Shown: piece by piece, positions 33,714 to 43,136 of the stretch
Layout of the letters: every line of letters begins with the position of its first letter
How positions within the stretch are numbered: position 1 is the stretch's first letter
Assembly (NCBI GenBank): GCA_018267275.1
Contig: JAFDYV010000011.1
Span: forward strand, 124,001-188,000
Reading direction: 5' to 3'
Length of the DNA: 64,000 bases
Source: Bacteroidota bacterium
GTDB taxonomy: Bacteria; Bacteroidota; Bacteroidia; Cytophagales; Cyclobacteriaceae
Translations under genes and position numbers: made by a program
Notes under the pieces: model-generated
Told to the model about the DNA's origin: nothing
Database searches by the model: none
What the model saw: the letters and a program-made list of their open reading frames with translations, nothing else

Positions 33714-36700
33714 AAGAAATTTTTTTATCTATGAAGTTTTGGGCGATCACATTATTTTTTGCTGTTACGTTTGGCATCAGCACCCAACTTAATGGACAAA
33801 CGGTCAATTATTCGCAAGGCGGATTGCAGGTGAGTGTATTTGTCTCCAATCCCTGCAATGGGTCAAGTAATGGATTCATTCGGTTCACGGTGACAAACAC
33901 TGCGGATGCTCAACCAGCACGTTTGCAAATTGTGTTGGGGCCTGTCAATTTTTTTGGCCCTCAAAGCATCCCGGTGGGCGGAAGTTTCACGTTTAATGTT
34001 GCCAATACTTTATCAGCTGGCTTGTACAATTTTATCATCGCAGACAATACCGGCACCGATGTAATCAACACCTTTCCCGCATCGGGCGTTACCCTGACTG
34101 CGTTACCAAATTTGGTAGCAAACGAGGTGTCCCGAGTTAACAACACAGACTGCGCCACACCCAATGGTCAAATAGTTGCTTCTATTTCTGGAGGCTCTCA
34201 AGCGTTGGCGGGTGGCGGATCATACACTTACACGTGGACGAGCTCAAACGGACTGACTGGTTTGCCGTTGACCAACAATAATTTCAATGGCCTGTCAAAC
34301 CTAGACCTTGCATCCCTGTTAAGCAGGCCCGGGCTCCCCGGGGGAACTTACACGTTAACAATTCAAGATAATTTTTCTAGCTGCTCTGTGTCTAGGAATT
34401 TTGTTTTGAATGATCCATCACCCACGTTATATGCCATTACATCCGGGTCTGGAACTGCTTGCTCGGGTTCAAATTTTACCGTGACACTCAATAATTCTGA
34501 TGGTCCGACACCTGCGCCTGGAACCAATTATGAAATTTTGAGAAACGGAACACCCACGGGGTTGATTTTTCCTGGTACTGGCAGTGGGCCCTTTAACATG
34601 GTGTTCCCAACTACATCATTTGCAAATGGGGATGTACTTACTGTTAGAGCTACCAATGGCTTTTGTACACCGAGAATCATGACTGGCTCAGTAACGCTGG
34701 GCATCGCATCATCACCCACCGCTGCCACACTTTCAGGTACTGCCACTATTTGTTCCGGACAATCAACTAATCTTAGCGTAGCCATTACGGGTGGTACGGC
34801 ACCTTTCACATTCACCATCACCGGTTTCGGATTGGTTACCGGCTATGCATCGGGCGCTCCAATATCCGTTAGTCCAGCTACCACCACCAACTATACGCTC
34901 AGCGGCACTGTTACGGATGCAAATGGTTGTACTGTTGTCGGTACTGGCACCGCTTCGGTTACGGTAAATCCAACACCAACGGCAAGTATAAGTGCAACTC
35001 CAACAACAATTTGCGCGGGTGCCAGCAGTACGCTGACTTTTAATCTCACTGGCACAGGTCCTTTCAATGTAAGTTATTCTGATGGTTCATCTTCATTCAA
35101 CCTGTCGGGAATCTCTAACGGCCATACCGTGATTGTAACGCCACCTGTCACACGCACTTATACGATCACGGGTATTTCTGACGCCTCAAGTTGTATTGGT
35201 GCAGCGGGGTCGAATGTTACCATTAATGTAAACCCTCCGCCTACCTCGGCAATTTTATCGGGCACCGCTACAATATGTGCGGGGCAGTCCACTAACTTGG
35301 CCGTCAATATCGTAGGCGGAACGCCACCATTTAGTTTTAACTTGGCCGGTGTTGGAGCCATAGGTGGTTATACTTCTGGAAGTGGTATTGCAGTTTCACC
35401 TTTAGTCACTACAAGTTATTCTATCACGGGCAATGTTACAGACGCTAATGGATGTACCGTAGCTGGTACTGGCACTGCCACTGTTACTGTAAATCCGGTT
35501 CCAGTCGCAACAGTGGCGGCATTGCCTGCTGCAGTGTGTACTGGAGGAAGCAGCACACTCACATTCACGTTAACAGGTACTGCACCGTTTAATGTTTCTT
35601 ACTCTGATGGAGTAACTACATTTAACTTGACAGGTATTTCGTCTGGCCACACCATTTCAGTTACGCCCGCAGCAACGACTACCTATACCATCACCAGCGT
35701 GTCGGATGCTACCACGTGCGTGGGTTTGCCGGGAGCAAATGCGACCGTAACTGTAAATCCATCTCCCACAGCGGCAGTGTTGTCGGGCACTACTTCAATC
35801 TGCGCTGGCGGTACAGCTAATTTAGTCGTGAACATCACCAGCGGAACGGCACCCTTCAGTTTTAACATCACAGGCATAGGCGCAATTACCGGCTATACCT
35901 CAGGGGCCAACATACCAGTGTCACCTGCTTCTACTACAAATTATACCCTCAGTGGCACGGTAACAGATGCAGCAGGTTGTACAGTTGCCGGAACCGGTTC
36001 AGCGCTTGTGACTGTAAATCCTGCGCCAGTTGCATCCATCAGTGCAACTCCGACCACGCTTTGTTCCAACGGTAGTTCTACTTTAACTTTTACCCTTGTC
36101 GGTACTGCTCCGTTCAATGTAACCTATACCGATGGCGTTACGAACTTCAATTTGATTGGAATCTCATCGGGCCATACCGTTTCTGTTACGCCAACGGTCA
36201 ACACAACTTACACCATAACGGCCGTGACTGATGCCACGACCTGTGCGGGCGCAGCGGGGGCAAGTGCCACCGTATCTGTGAATCCAGCGCCAGCCTCGGC
36301 TGTCCTTTCAGGTACCGCTACCATTTGCTCCGGCCAATCGGCCAACCTCATTGTCACGATCACAGGTGGTGTGGGTCCGTATAATTTGACTATAGCAGGT
36401 GTTGGCTTGGTGTCCGGTTACATTTCAGGTGCCCCCATTGCAGTGAGCCCCACGTCCACCACTAATTATTTAATCATTGGTCTAGTGACAGATGCAAATG
36501 GGTGCACAGTTGCAGGAACGGGGTCAGCTACTGTCACTGTCAATCCGCTGCCCACAGCAGCCATAACAGGTGGTGGTAATGTGTGTTTTGGATCACCATT
36601 GCCAAACGTTGTGTTCACGTTCACCGGCACCACACCATTCAATTTCACGTGGACTGATGGCACCACACCAACTACAGTGACAAATCATCCAAGTACAACC

Positions 36701-39700
36701 TTTACGATACCGACAGCCCCGGCTGGTACTTATTCAGTAACTGCGTTGACGGATGCGAATGGATGTGTCGCAACAAACTTGGGAACACCAGTGCCAGTAA
36801 TAGTCAGCACCGCGATAACATCTGCAGTGTTGAGTGGCAACGCAACAATTTGCAACGGGCAAACAACCAACTTGGTAGTTAACATTGCAGGTGGCACAGG
36901 CCCGTATTCATTTACCATTACTGGTCTTGGACTCGTGAGCGGCTACAATTCAGGAGCAAATATTCCAGTGAACCCAAGCGTGACTGCCAACTATTCGTTG
37001 TCGGGCAACGTGACGGATGCTTTGGGTTGTACAGGAACCGGTTCTGGATCTGCAGCTGTGAATGTCAATCCAGCACCGAACGGGTCGATAGCAGCTTTGC
37101 CCTTGGCGATTTGTAACGGTGCCTCATCTACACTTACATTCTCACTCACCGGCACGGGGCCTTTCAATGTGACCTATTCTGATGGTTCGTCATCTTTCAA
37201 CTTGACAAGCATTAGCAACGGCCACACGGTATCAGTTTCACCAACATCCAACACAACTTACACTTTAACTGCCGTGACGGACGCGACCGCCTGTCCCGGA
37301 GTGATCAGTGGTCCTGCTGCTGTCGTGACGGTCAACCCGGCTATTTCATCAGCAGTGATAGCTGGAACTTCAACAATTTGTTCCGGTGGATCAGCAAACC
37401 TGAGTGTAACTATCGCTGGAGGAACAGGCCCTTTCAACTTTAACATCGCAGGGGTTGGCGCGATTACCAACTATACCTCAGGAAGCCTGATTCCAGTTTC
37501 ACCGGCATCAACTACTGTTTACAACATCACAGGGTCTGTGACAGACGCGCTTGGATGTACTGTTGCAGGCACAGGATCAGCAACTGTTACTGTCAATCCG
37601 ATACCATTGAGTATCGCGCCTGGAACCGACACATGGATTGGGGATGTGTATGATGACGCGGGGAATACCGCCACGCCATACCAAAATGGAGTTGACTTCG
37701 CTGTGGGGAAGTACCGTGGCTATATCACAGAGACAGATATCGCAGGTTTTGGAACCTCAACCTACAATTCCGCAACCGATGCCTTTGATTTGAATTTTGG
37801 GTCGGCAATTCCGTTGGCGGGAGCCAATGTCTGCGGCAGCTACTTGAATAGGTATAGTATCCGCTTGCAAATGAACAAGAACTTTTCTACTGCGGGTCTG
37901 TATACGTTCAATTTAAGTTCAGATGACGGTGTGAGATTTTATGTAGATGGGGTGCTTCAAACGCTATCTCCGGCAAATTCATTTTCTGATCACGCCTACA
38001 CTGCTTATTCCACTTCTCCAATATGCTTAACTGCGGCCAATCACTCGTTGGTGATTGAGTACTATGAGAACGGAGGGTTTTCTCGTTTAACCTTTGGCTA
38101 TTCGTCCGTTGCAGTACCGGTTGCTTCCGTTCTAGTGTCAGTTCCGAGCACAACCATTTGTAATGGTAGCAACACAACGTTTACGGCAACACCAACTAAT
38201 GGTGGTGCTACGCCTTCTTATCAATGGAAGAAAAACGGGACAAACGTTGGAATCAATAGTGCAACATATGCTGACAACACCTTGGTTAATGGAGATGCGA
38301 TAACGGTGGAGATGACTAGCAGCTTGTCTTGCGCAACACCTATCCCCGTTTCAAGTTCTCCCATTACGATGACAGTAAACCCCATTCCTGCAGCGCCATC
38401 AGTCACGGGGATCACATATTGTCAAACCGCAGTTGCCGCTCCATTGACTGCGGGTGGATCAAACTTGCTTTGGTATGCCGCTGCCACAGGTGGAGTTGGC
38501 AGCGCGACTGCGCCAACCCCTTCAACCGCAACCGCAGGGGTGACATCTTTTTTTGTATCTCAAACAGTTTTGGGTTGCGAAAGTACTCGCGCACAACTTG
38601 ACGTAACGGTCAATACTCTTCCAAGTGCGCCAACAGTGGCCACAGTCAACTACTGCGTAGGAGATGTTGCCACACCGTTGACGGCAACGGGTTCCGCCTT
38701 ATTGTGGTATACCCTGCCCACCGGGGGAGTGGGAAGTTCAACCGCACCAACACCATCAACTGCTACGGCAGGAACGACCAGTTTTTATGTAACCCAGACC
38801 GTTACGAGTTGTGAAAGTGCGCGCGCCCAACTGGATGTGGTTGTCTCAAGTCCTCCTTCTGCGGGGTTAGGTGTGTCTGCTGCTATCAGCAACCTTTGTA
38901 CGGGTGGATCGACTACCATCGATGTAACAGCCAGCCAGTCGGGTGTAAATTATCAACTAAGAAATGGAGTGGTCGCTATTGGCACTGCCGTGGCAGGAAC
39001 TGGAGGAACTATTTCGCTGCCAACAGGCACACTGGCAACTACAACCACGTTTAATGTGTTGGCAACAAACGCTTCCGGTGCCTGCGCGCCCGTTCCGCTA
39101 ACTGCCACAGCAACTGTTACGGTTGGTGGTACGATCAATGCAGGACTGGCAGTTGCACCATTGGCCGCCAGTGTATGTTCAGGTTCAGGTACATCCGTGC
39201 GGATTACATCTTCAGAAGCAGGCGTCACTTACCAATTGAGAGATAACGCAACGAACGCGAACGTAGGCTCGAGTGCCACGGGCACAGGCGGAAACTTGGA
39301 TTTGCCCACAGGAAATTTGACAGCCAACACAACCTTCAATGTTCTTGCGTCTAACGTCACATGTTCTATTGTTTTAACAAACCTTGCAACTGTAACTGTT
39401 ACGACTGCGCCTGATGCAACATTGCCGGTGGCGGGTCCTTCTTCTCCAATTTGCCCAAACACGCCAGCTAGTATCACCGTATCAAATTCCCAGAATGGTG
39501 TGAGCTATCAGTTGCGTTCAGGCACTACTAATGTTGGCGCTGCCCAAAATGGAAACGGTGGCACGTTGACTTTCAATACTGGCAATGTTGCGTCACCGAC
39601 TACGTTTAATGTGCTGGCTACCGTTGCAGGCTGCACTTCGGTTCAACTTACTGCAACTGCTGCCGTTACCTTGCTACCCTCTGGAGATCCTACCTGTGGT

Positions 39701-41617
39701 GGTGGCGTAAACTGCGGTGCATTCACTATCTCAGTTACCGACACACGCCCTACTTGCAGCAATCAGAACAACGGCCAAATTATTATTACTGTATCGGGCG
39801 GTTCGCCCAACTATGTAGTTACATTAACAGATGCCACGCTTGGCTACAATCGTGCGTTGGTTGGACCCGGTCCATTTGTATTCGGAAACCCTTTGTTACC
39901 CACCGGTGGCTTGTCACCTTCGTTGAATTATCAATACACGGTTTTGGATCAAGCAGGCAATACTTGTACACAACCATATAGTCTTCCTGTTCAGTCAACC
40001 GTGCAGGCAACTGCATCAACATTTGTGGATGCGCAATGTAACGGCCAGGCTGTTGGCAGTGCCCGTATTACCATTACCTCCGGAGGAACACCGCCATATG
40101 AATATTCTGTTGATGGTGGCACCACCTATTTTGGAGGTCTGGTATCCGGTAATACGATCAACAACCTGCCGCCCAATGGCACCTATAATATTTTGGTTCG
40201 CGATAATGCTGCTGACCAATGCCCCGCGACAGTTTCGGTTACCATCAATAATGCGAACACACCGATCTCGGCAACGGTAACTTCATCCAATGCGACTTGT
40301 GCTAATAATGACGGCTTCATTACAGTATCTGGGGTAAGCGGTGGGGTAGGTCCTTATACATACCAACTTGATGGCAATCCGGTGCCATTGGCAACGGGCA
40401 ACAGAATCAACAATCTGGCGGGTGGCAATTACATTGTTAGTGTTGTTGATGCGCAGTCTTGCAAAAGAGATTTCCCTGTCACCGTGGTATTCCCTGGTTT
40501 TGTCGTCACTACTACGCCAGTGGTTACACAGCCTGACTGTGCTGGTCAGGGTGTGAACGGAACGATTGGTTTCTCAATCCTCAGCAGCGGCACGTTCACC
40601 GTTGGTTACACAACAGATCCAATCAATCAACCAACTGTATTTGTCGATTATGGGACACCAAATATTTTGTTGCAAGGTCTTGCTACGGGTGATTACTACA
40701 TTTGGATTAAGCCAAACACTGCAGCATGTGCAACCAAGTTAGCGAAGCAAACGGTTACAGGTAGTTTTACCCAAGTATCGTTGGATGTACCAGTCGTTTC
40801 TTGCGTGAATGGTGCACCAGAAATCCGAATTAGTAACATTAAGGCTGCAGCAGGACCGTTCACCATTCAAGTCACGAAGAAGGGGCAAACAGTGCCAGAC
40901 CGCAGCATCGCACTTTCAACCATCCCTGCTGGTGCTCTTTACATCATTCGGGGTGTAGAACTCCCTTCAACCAAGGGCGACTACACAATAAACATCATTC
41001 AAACTCAGGCATCTTGTACAATATCATCCACTACTTATGAAATTACTTATAATGGAGTGCTTGCAGTGCAAGTTGCTAACTTGAAATCTTCATACCCTGA
41101 TTTGCCAACCGGTGGATTTGATCTGGTAGACTTTGTGGGCGGCACACAGCCGTATGCTGTAACTATTCGATTTGATTCTGCTGCAAACCCGCAGGTAATT
41201 CCCACTGATTTTACGCCACGTACTGAGGAGGTGACAGAACTTAACAATGCACTCCAGTATGTAAAATCCTACAAGGCACTTCATGCTGGACGCTATCATT
41301 TGACCGTAACAGAAAAAGACGGCTGTGCGTTGGAGTTTGACGTGCGCGTTCCCCTTGATTTTGTTTTTGATCCCAACACCATTCCAAACGTATTTACACC
41401 TAACGGAGATGGCGCCAACGATACGTTCTTCATCCGAAACATTCCACCGGGCACACAGGTGAACATTTCCAGTCGCTGGGGAGCTGAGGTTTATTCGTCA
41501 AAGGACTATCAGAACGATTGGACAGGCAGCAACTACCCTGATGGTGTGTATTTCTACCGCATCAATGCAGCTGGCAATACCTTTACAGGCTGGGTTGAGA
41601 TCATTCGCGGCAGATAA
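33710..41617 (+). CDS. Giant repeat adhesin with type IX (gliding-type) C-terminal domain
   Basis: A 2635-residue surface protein. Order: signal peptide (MKFWAITLFFAVTFGIS); about 300 residues of divergent beta domains; eleven alternating A and B Ig-like modules (about residues 335-1300); a PA14-like domain (about 1305-1475; WIGDVYDD, FNLSSDDGVRFYVDG, VIEYYENGG), a carbohydrate-binding fold; one Ig-like domain; two near-identical GGVGS-x-TAPTPSTATAG modules; three GVxYQLR modules; several SprB-like domains; and a C-terminal sorting domain (IPNVFTPNGDGANDTFFIRN then ISSRWGAEVY, ending IRGR). GTG at 33710 overlaps the small gene; ATG 33731 is an alternative start. Likely adhesion or glycan binding; gliding is possible. 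Its hairpin terminator is shared with the convergent gene. Confidence 0.85.
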   Translation: MKEIFLSMKFWAITLFFAVTFGISTQLNGQTVNYSQGGLQVSVFVSNPCNGSSNGFIRFTVTNTADAQPARLQIVLGPVNFFGPQSIPVGGSFTFNVANTLSAGLYNFIIADNTGTDVINTFPASGVTLTALPNLVANEVSRVNNTDCATPNGQIVASISGGSQALAGGGSYTYTWTSSNGLTGLPLTNNNFNGLSNLDLASLLSRPGLPGGTYTLTIQDNFSSCSVSRNFVLNDPSPTLYAITSGSGTACSGSNFTVTLNNSDGPTPAPGTNYEILRNGTPTGLIFPGTGSGPFNMVFPTTSFANGDVLTVRATNGFCTPRIMTGSVTLGIASSPTAATLSGTATICSGQSTNLSVAITGGTAPFTFTITGFGLVTGYASGAPISVSPATTTNYTLSGTVTDANGCTVVGTGTASVTVNPTPTASISATPTTICAGASSTLTFNLTGTGPFNVSYSDGSSSFNLSGISNGHTVIVTPPVTRTYTITGISDASSCIGAAGSNVTINVNPPPTSAILSGTATICAGQSTNLAVNIVGGTPPFSFNLAGVGAIGGYTSGSGIAVSPLVTTSYSITGNVTDANGCTVAGTGTATVTVNPVPVATVAALPAAVCTGGSSTLTFTLTGTAPFNVSYSDGVTTFNLTGISSGHTISVTPAATTTYTITSVSDATTCVGLPGANATVTVNPSPTAAVLSGTTSICAGGTANLVVNITSGTAPFSFNITGIGAITGYTSGANIPVSPASTTNYTLSGTVTDAAGCTVAGTGSALVTVNPAPVASISATPTTLCSNGSSTLTFTLVGTAPFNVTYTDGVTNFNLIGISSGHTVSVTPTVNTTYTITAVTDATTCAGAAGASATVSVNPAPASAVLSGTATICSGQSANLIVTITGGVGPYNLTIAGVGLVSGYISGAPIAVSPTSTTNYLIIGLVTDANGCTVAGTGSATVTVNPLPTAAITGGGNVCFGSPLPNVVFTFTGTTPFNFTWTDGTTPTTVTNHPSTTFTIPTAPAGTYSVTALTDANGCVATNLGTPVPVIVSTAITSAVLSGNATICNGQTTNLVVNIAGGTGPYSFTITGLGLVSGYNSGANIPVNPSVTANYSLSGNVTDALGCTGTGSGSAAVNVNPAPNGSIAALPLAICNGASSTLTFSLTGTGPFNVTYSDGSSSFNLTSISNGHTVSVSPTSNTTYTLTAVTDATACPGVISGPAAVVTVNPAISSAVIAGTSTICSGGSANLSVTIAGGTGPFNFNIAGVGAITNYTSGSLIPVSPASTTVYNITGSVTDALGCTVAGTGSATVTVNPIPLSIAPGTDTWIGDVYDDAGNTATPYQNGVDFAVGKYRGYITETDIAGFGTSTYNSATDAFDLNFGSAIPLAGANVCGSYLNRYSIRLQMNKNFSTAGLYTFNLSSDDGVRFYVDGVLQTLSPANSFSDHAYTAYSTSPICLTAANHSLVIEYYENGGFSRLTFGYSSVAVPVASVLVSVPSTTICNGSNTTFTATPTNGGATPSYQWKKNGTNVGINSATYADNTLVNGDAITVEMTSSLSCATPIPVSSSPITMTVNPIPAAPSVTGITYCQTAVAAPLTAGGSNLLWYAAATGGVGSATAPTPSTATAGVTSFFVSQTVLGCESTRAQLDVTVNTLPSAPTVATVNYCVGDVATPLTATGSALLWYTLPTGGVGSSTAPTPSTATAGTTSFYVTQTVTSCESARAQLDVVVSSPPSAGLGVSAAISNLCTGGSTTIDVTASQSGVNYQLRNGVVAIGTAVAGTGGTISLPTGTLATTTTFNVLATNASGACAPVPLTATATVTVGGTINAGLAVAPLAASVCSGSGTSVRITSSEAGVTYQLRDNATNANVGSSATGTGGNLDLPTGNLTANTTFNVLASNVTCSIVLTNLATVTVTTAPDATLPVAGPSSPICPNTPASITVSNSQNGVSYQLRSGTTNVGAAQNGNGGTLTFNTGNVASPTTFNVLATVAGCTSVQLTATAAVTLLPSGDPTCGGGVNCGAFTISVTDTRPTCSNQNNGQIIITVSGGSPNYVVTLTDATLGYNRALVGPGPFVFGNPLLPTGGLSPSLNYQYTVLDQAGNTCTQPYSLPVQSTVQATASTFVDAQCNGQAVGSARITITSGGTPPYEYSVDGGTTYFGGLVSGNTINNLPPNGTYNILVRDNAADQCPATVSVTINNANTPISATVTSSNATCANNDGFITVSGVSGGVGPYTYQLDGNPVPLATGNRINNLAGGNYIVSVVDAQSCKRDFPVTVVFPGFVVTTTPVVTQPDCAGQGVNGTIGFSILSSGTFTVGYTTDPINQPTVFVDYGTPNILLQGLATGDYYIWIKPNTAACATKLAKQTVTGSFTQVSLDVPVVSCVNGAPEIRISNIKAAAGPFTIQVTKKGQTVPDRSIALSTIPAGALYIIRGVELPSTKGDYTINIIQTQASCTISSTTYEITYNGVLAVQVANLKSSYPDLPTGGFDLVDFVGGTQPYAVTIRFDSAANPQVIPTDFTPRTEEVTELNNALQYVKSYKALHAGRYHLTVTEKDGCALEFDVRVPLDFVFDPNTIPNVFTPNGDGANDTFFIRNIPPGTQVNISSRWGAEVYSSKDYQNDWTGSNYPDGVYFYRINAAGNTFTGWVEIIRGR
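34712..37611 (+). repeat. Eleven alternating A/B tandem repeats inside the adhesin gene
   Basis: Six A modules (marked by LSGTATIC, TDANGCTVAGTG and VTVNP) alternate with five B modules (marked by PTTIC, SSTLTF, FNVSYSDG and ISSGHT). Each module is about 87 residues. The A-to-A distances measured at the LSG codons are about 525, 525, 525, 525 and 528 bases. B4 is clearly divergent (WTDGTTPTTV). The unit of duplication therefore looks like an A+B pair of 175 codons. Confidence 0.85.
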
Positions 41618-41625
41618 CAATTGTG

Positions 41626-41656
41626 ATTTTTGAGCGGTTATAAACCGCTCAAAAAT
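41626..41656. terminator. Bidirectional terminator overlapping the acyl-CoA reductase stop
   Basis: ATTTTTGAGCGGTT (41626-41639) pairs perfectly over 14 bp with AACCGCTCAAAAAT (41643-41656), loop of 3. It serves the adhesin gene and the converging reductase gene; the last codons of the reductase are within the stem. Confidence 0.88.
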
Positions 41657-42648
41657 TGCATCGTGTCTACATTGTCTGCATAATCCCAAACCTGTGGCTG
41701 TTGCGACTGGCCGAACGAGATCCCTTTACGATACCATCCGTTGGCTGAAACAATGCATTGTATTTTTGCAGCATGTGCTTCAATTTTGTTTTGCAAATCA
41801 TCTAACGTTTGGTAAAACTCGTAATACACCACTGCAATGGGTGAAACGAGCGAGGTATTTTCACAAAACACCACCGCGCCATTGTCGAAAAATGGCAACA
41901 GGTTGACCAACAAAATTGCCCGTTGGTAAGTGTAATTGTTAGCGTATTTGTGGTGCTGTGCAATTGGATTGAACGCCTCCCATGCCCGCATTAGCCGCTT
42001 GATGTCGAAGCCTTCGGGTAAAAATACTTTTGACACGTTGCGGCATCCCAAACCAAAATAGTCAAATACATCGTGCCCAAGGGTGGTAAGTTCTTCGTCA
42101 GATTCTTCTCCCATAACCACCGCGCATGAACTTCTATTCTTGCGTATCAAATGGGGAATGTTTCTAAAGTAGTATTCAAAATAGCGGGCTGTGTTGTCGC
42201 TTCCAGTTGCAATCACGGCATCCAACTGATTCAAACGTTCTTCGACAAAAATTGATTGTGCGAAACTGGGCTCAATCGTCTTTAGTTCTTCGATGATGAA
42301 CTTCATAAGAACCGAGTCCTGTGAGCTCAGCTTTGCTTTCAATTGATGGCCAGACAATAAAACGCACAACAAATCATGAAAGCCGACCAATGGAATATTG
42401 CCGGCCATCGCAACACCTACCACCTTTTGCGTGGAAATCCCAAGACGATAGGGGCTGAGCCAGTGCGAGAGAATTTTTGGATCCAAGAAAAGTCGAACAC
42501 CTTGCAAGGCGCGTTCGCAGTTTTCTTCGGTAAACCATGGGTTTTCCAGCTTAGCCCGATAGAAAAGATTTTTTTTTTCTTCCGCAGTTAAGTTTCGCAA
42601 TCGGTTGCCAAGTTCCGCGAAAGCGTCTATTCTGGCCTGTAATGTCAT
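41638..42648 (-). CDS. Acyl-CoA reductase (LuxC family)
   Basis: A 336-residue NAD(P)H-dependent reductase of the LuxC family, aldehyde-dehydrogenase-fold enzymes that turn acyl-CoA into aldehyde. Family marks are VVGVAMAGNIPLVGFHDLL (cofactor site), LDAVIATGSDNTARYFEYYF and FDYFGLGCRNVSKVFLP, whose C202 sits where the catalytic Cys is expected. Its usual Bacteroidota partner is the divergent ferredoxin at 42758; both may share redox metabolism, but no substrate is established. Start ATG at 42648. Its last codons (FLSGL and stop) are encoded by the terminator stem. Confidence 0.82.
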   Translation of the reverse strand: MTLQARIDAFAELGNRLRNLTAEEKKNLFYRAKLENPWFTEENCERALQGVRLFLDPKILSHWLSPYRLGISTQKVVGVAMAGNIPLVGFHDLLCVLLSGHQLKAKLSSQDSVLMKFIIEELKTIEPSFAQSIFVEERLNQLDAVIATGSDNTARYFEYYFRNIPHLIRKNRSSCAVVMGEESDEELTTLGHDVFDYFGLGCRNVSKVFLPEGFDIKRLMRAWEAFNPIAQHHKYANNYTYQRAILLVNLLPFFDNGAVVFCENTSLVSPIAVVYYEFYQTLDDLQNKIEAHAAKIQCIVSANGWYRKGISFGQSQQPQVWDYADNVDTMQFLSGL

Positions 42649-42688
42649 TTTGCTTTGCTTTCTTTAAACTTTTCGCCCACGAGCCTGT

Positions 42689-42719
42689 TTTGAAGTAAAC
42701 GACAAGGGCTGTATTTTTG
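42689..42719 (+). promoter_or_regulatory. Ferredoxin gene promoter
   Basis: TTTG (42689-42692), exactly 19 nt, TATTTTTG (42712-42719): both boxes match the Bacteroidota consensus fully. ATG follows at 42758. Confidence 0.75.
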
Positions 42720-42757
42720 CAGCGATTTTACTGTAAAAACGCAAGAATTAAGGGTTT

Positions 42758-43114
42758 ATGGCAATAAAAATAACAGATGAGTGCATTAACTGTGGTGCGT
42801 GCGAGCCAGAATGCCCAAATACCGCCATTTATGAAGGGGGCAGAGAATGGACTTGGGCGGGTGGAACAGCACTCACGCAAGTGAAAAACGAGGATGGCAC
42901 TACAGCAGATGCGAAAGAAAACCAAACTCCAGTTTCTGACGAGTTTTACTACATTGTTTCCGGCAAGTGTACAGAATGTACAGGCTTTCACGAAGAGCCA
43001 CAGTGTGCGGCAGTTTGCCCAGTAGATTGCTGCGTACCCGATCCCGATCACGTAGAGTCGAAAGATGTATTGATGGCACGAAAAGCGTACTTGCACAACG
43101 AGCAGTTGGCTTAA
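42758..43114 (+). CDS. 4Fe-4S dicluster ferredoxin
   Basis: A 118-residue electron carrier in the cytoplasm. The first cluster is bound by CINCGACEPECPNTA (Cys at 9, 12, 15, with the fourth Cys at 19 completing the CxxCxxCxxxCP motif); the second by CTECTGFHEEPQCAAVCPVDCC. The roughly 45-residue insert between the motifs and the longer gap in the second (CxxC-x8-CxxxCP) are typical of the Alvin/2[4Fe-4S] type ferredoxins. It has its own strong promoter and is divergent from acyl-CoA reductase. The stop is 22 bases from the convergent DUF58 gene. Confidence 0.92.
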   Translation: MAIKITDECINCGACEPECPNTAIYEGGREWTWAGGTALTQVKNEDGTTADAKENQTPVSDEFYYIVSGKCTECTGFHEEPQCAAVCPVDCCVPDPDHVESKDVLMARKAYLHNEQLA

Positions 43115-43136
43115 AAAGTAAAATTCCGTTTTCGGT

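Noticed and set aside
34528..37470. Minus-strand ORFs of 60-100 codons within the adhesin repeats
   Set aside because: They recur with the repeat period and have near-identical compositions, so they are shadows of the repeat codons.
34712..37611. CRISPR array
   Set aside because: The repeats are in-frame protein modules of about 260 bases, not short direct repeats with unique spacers.
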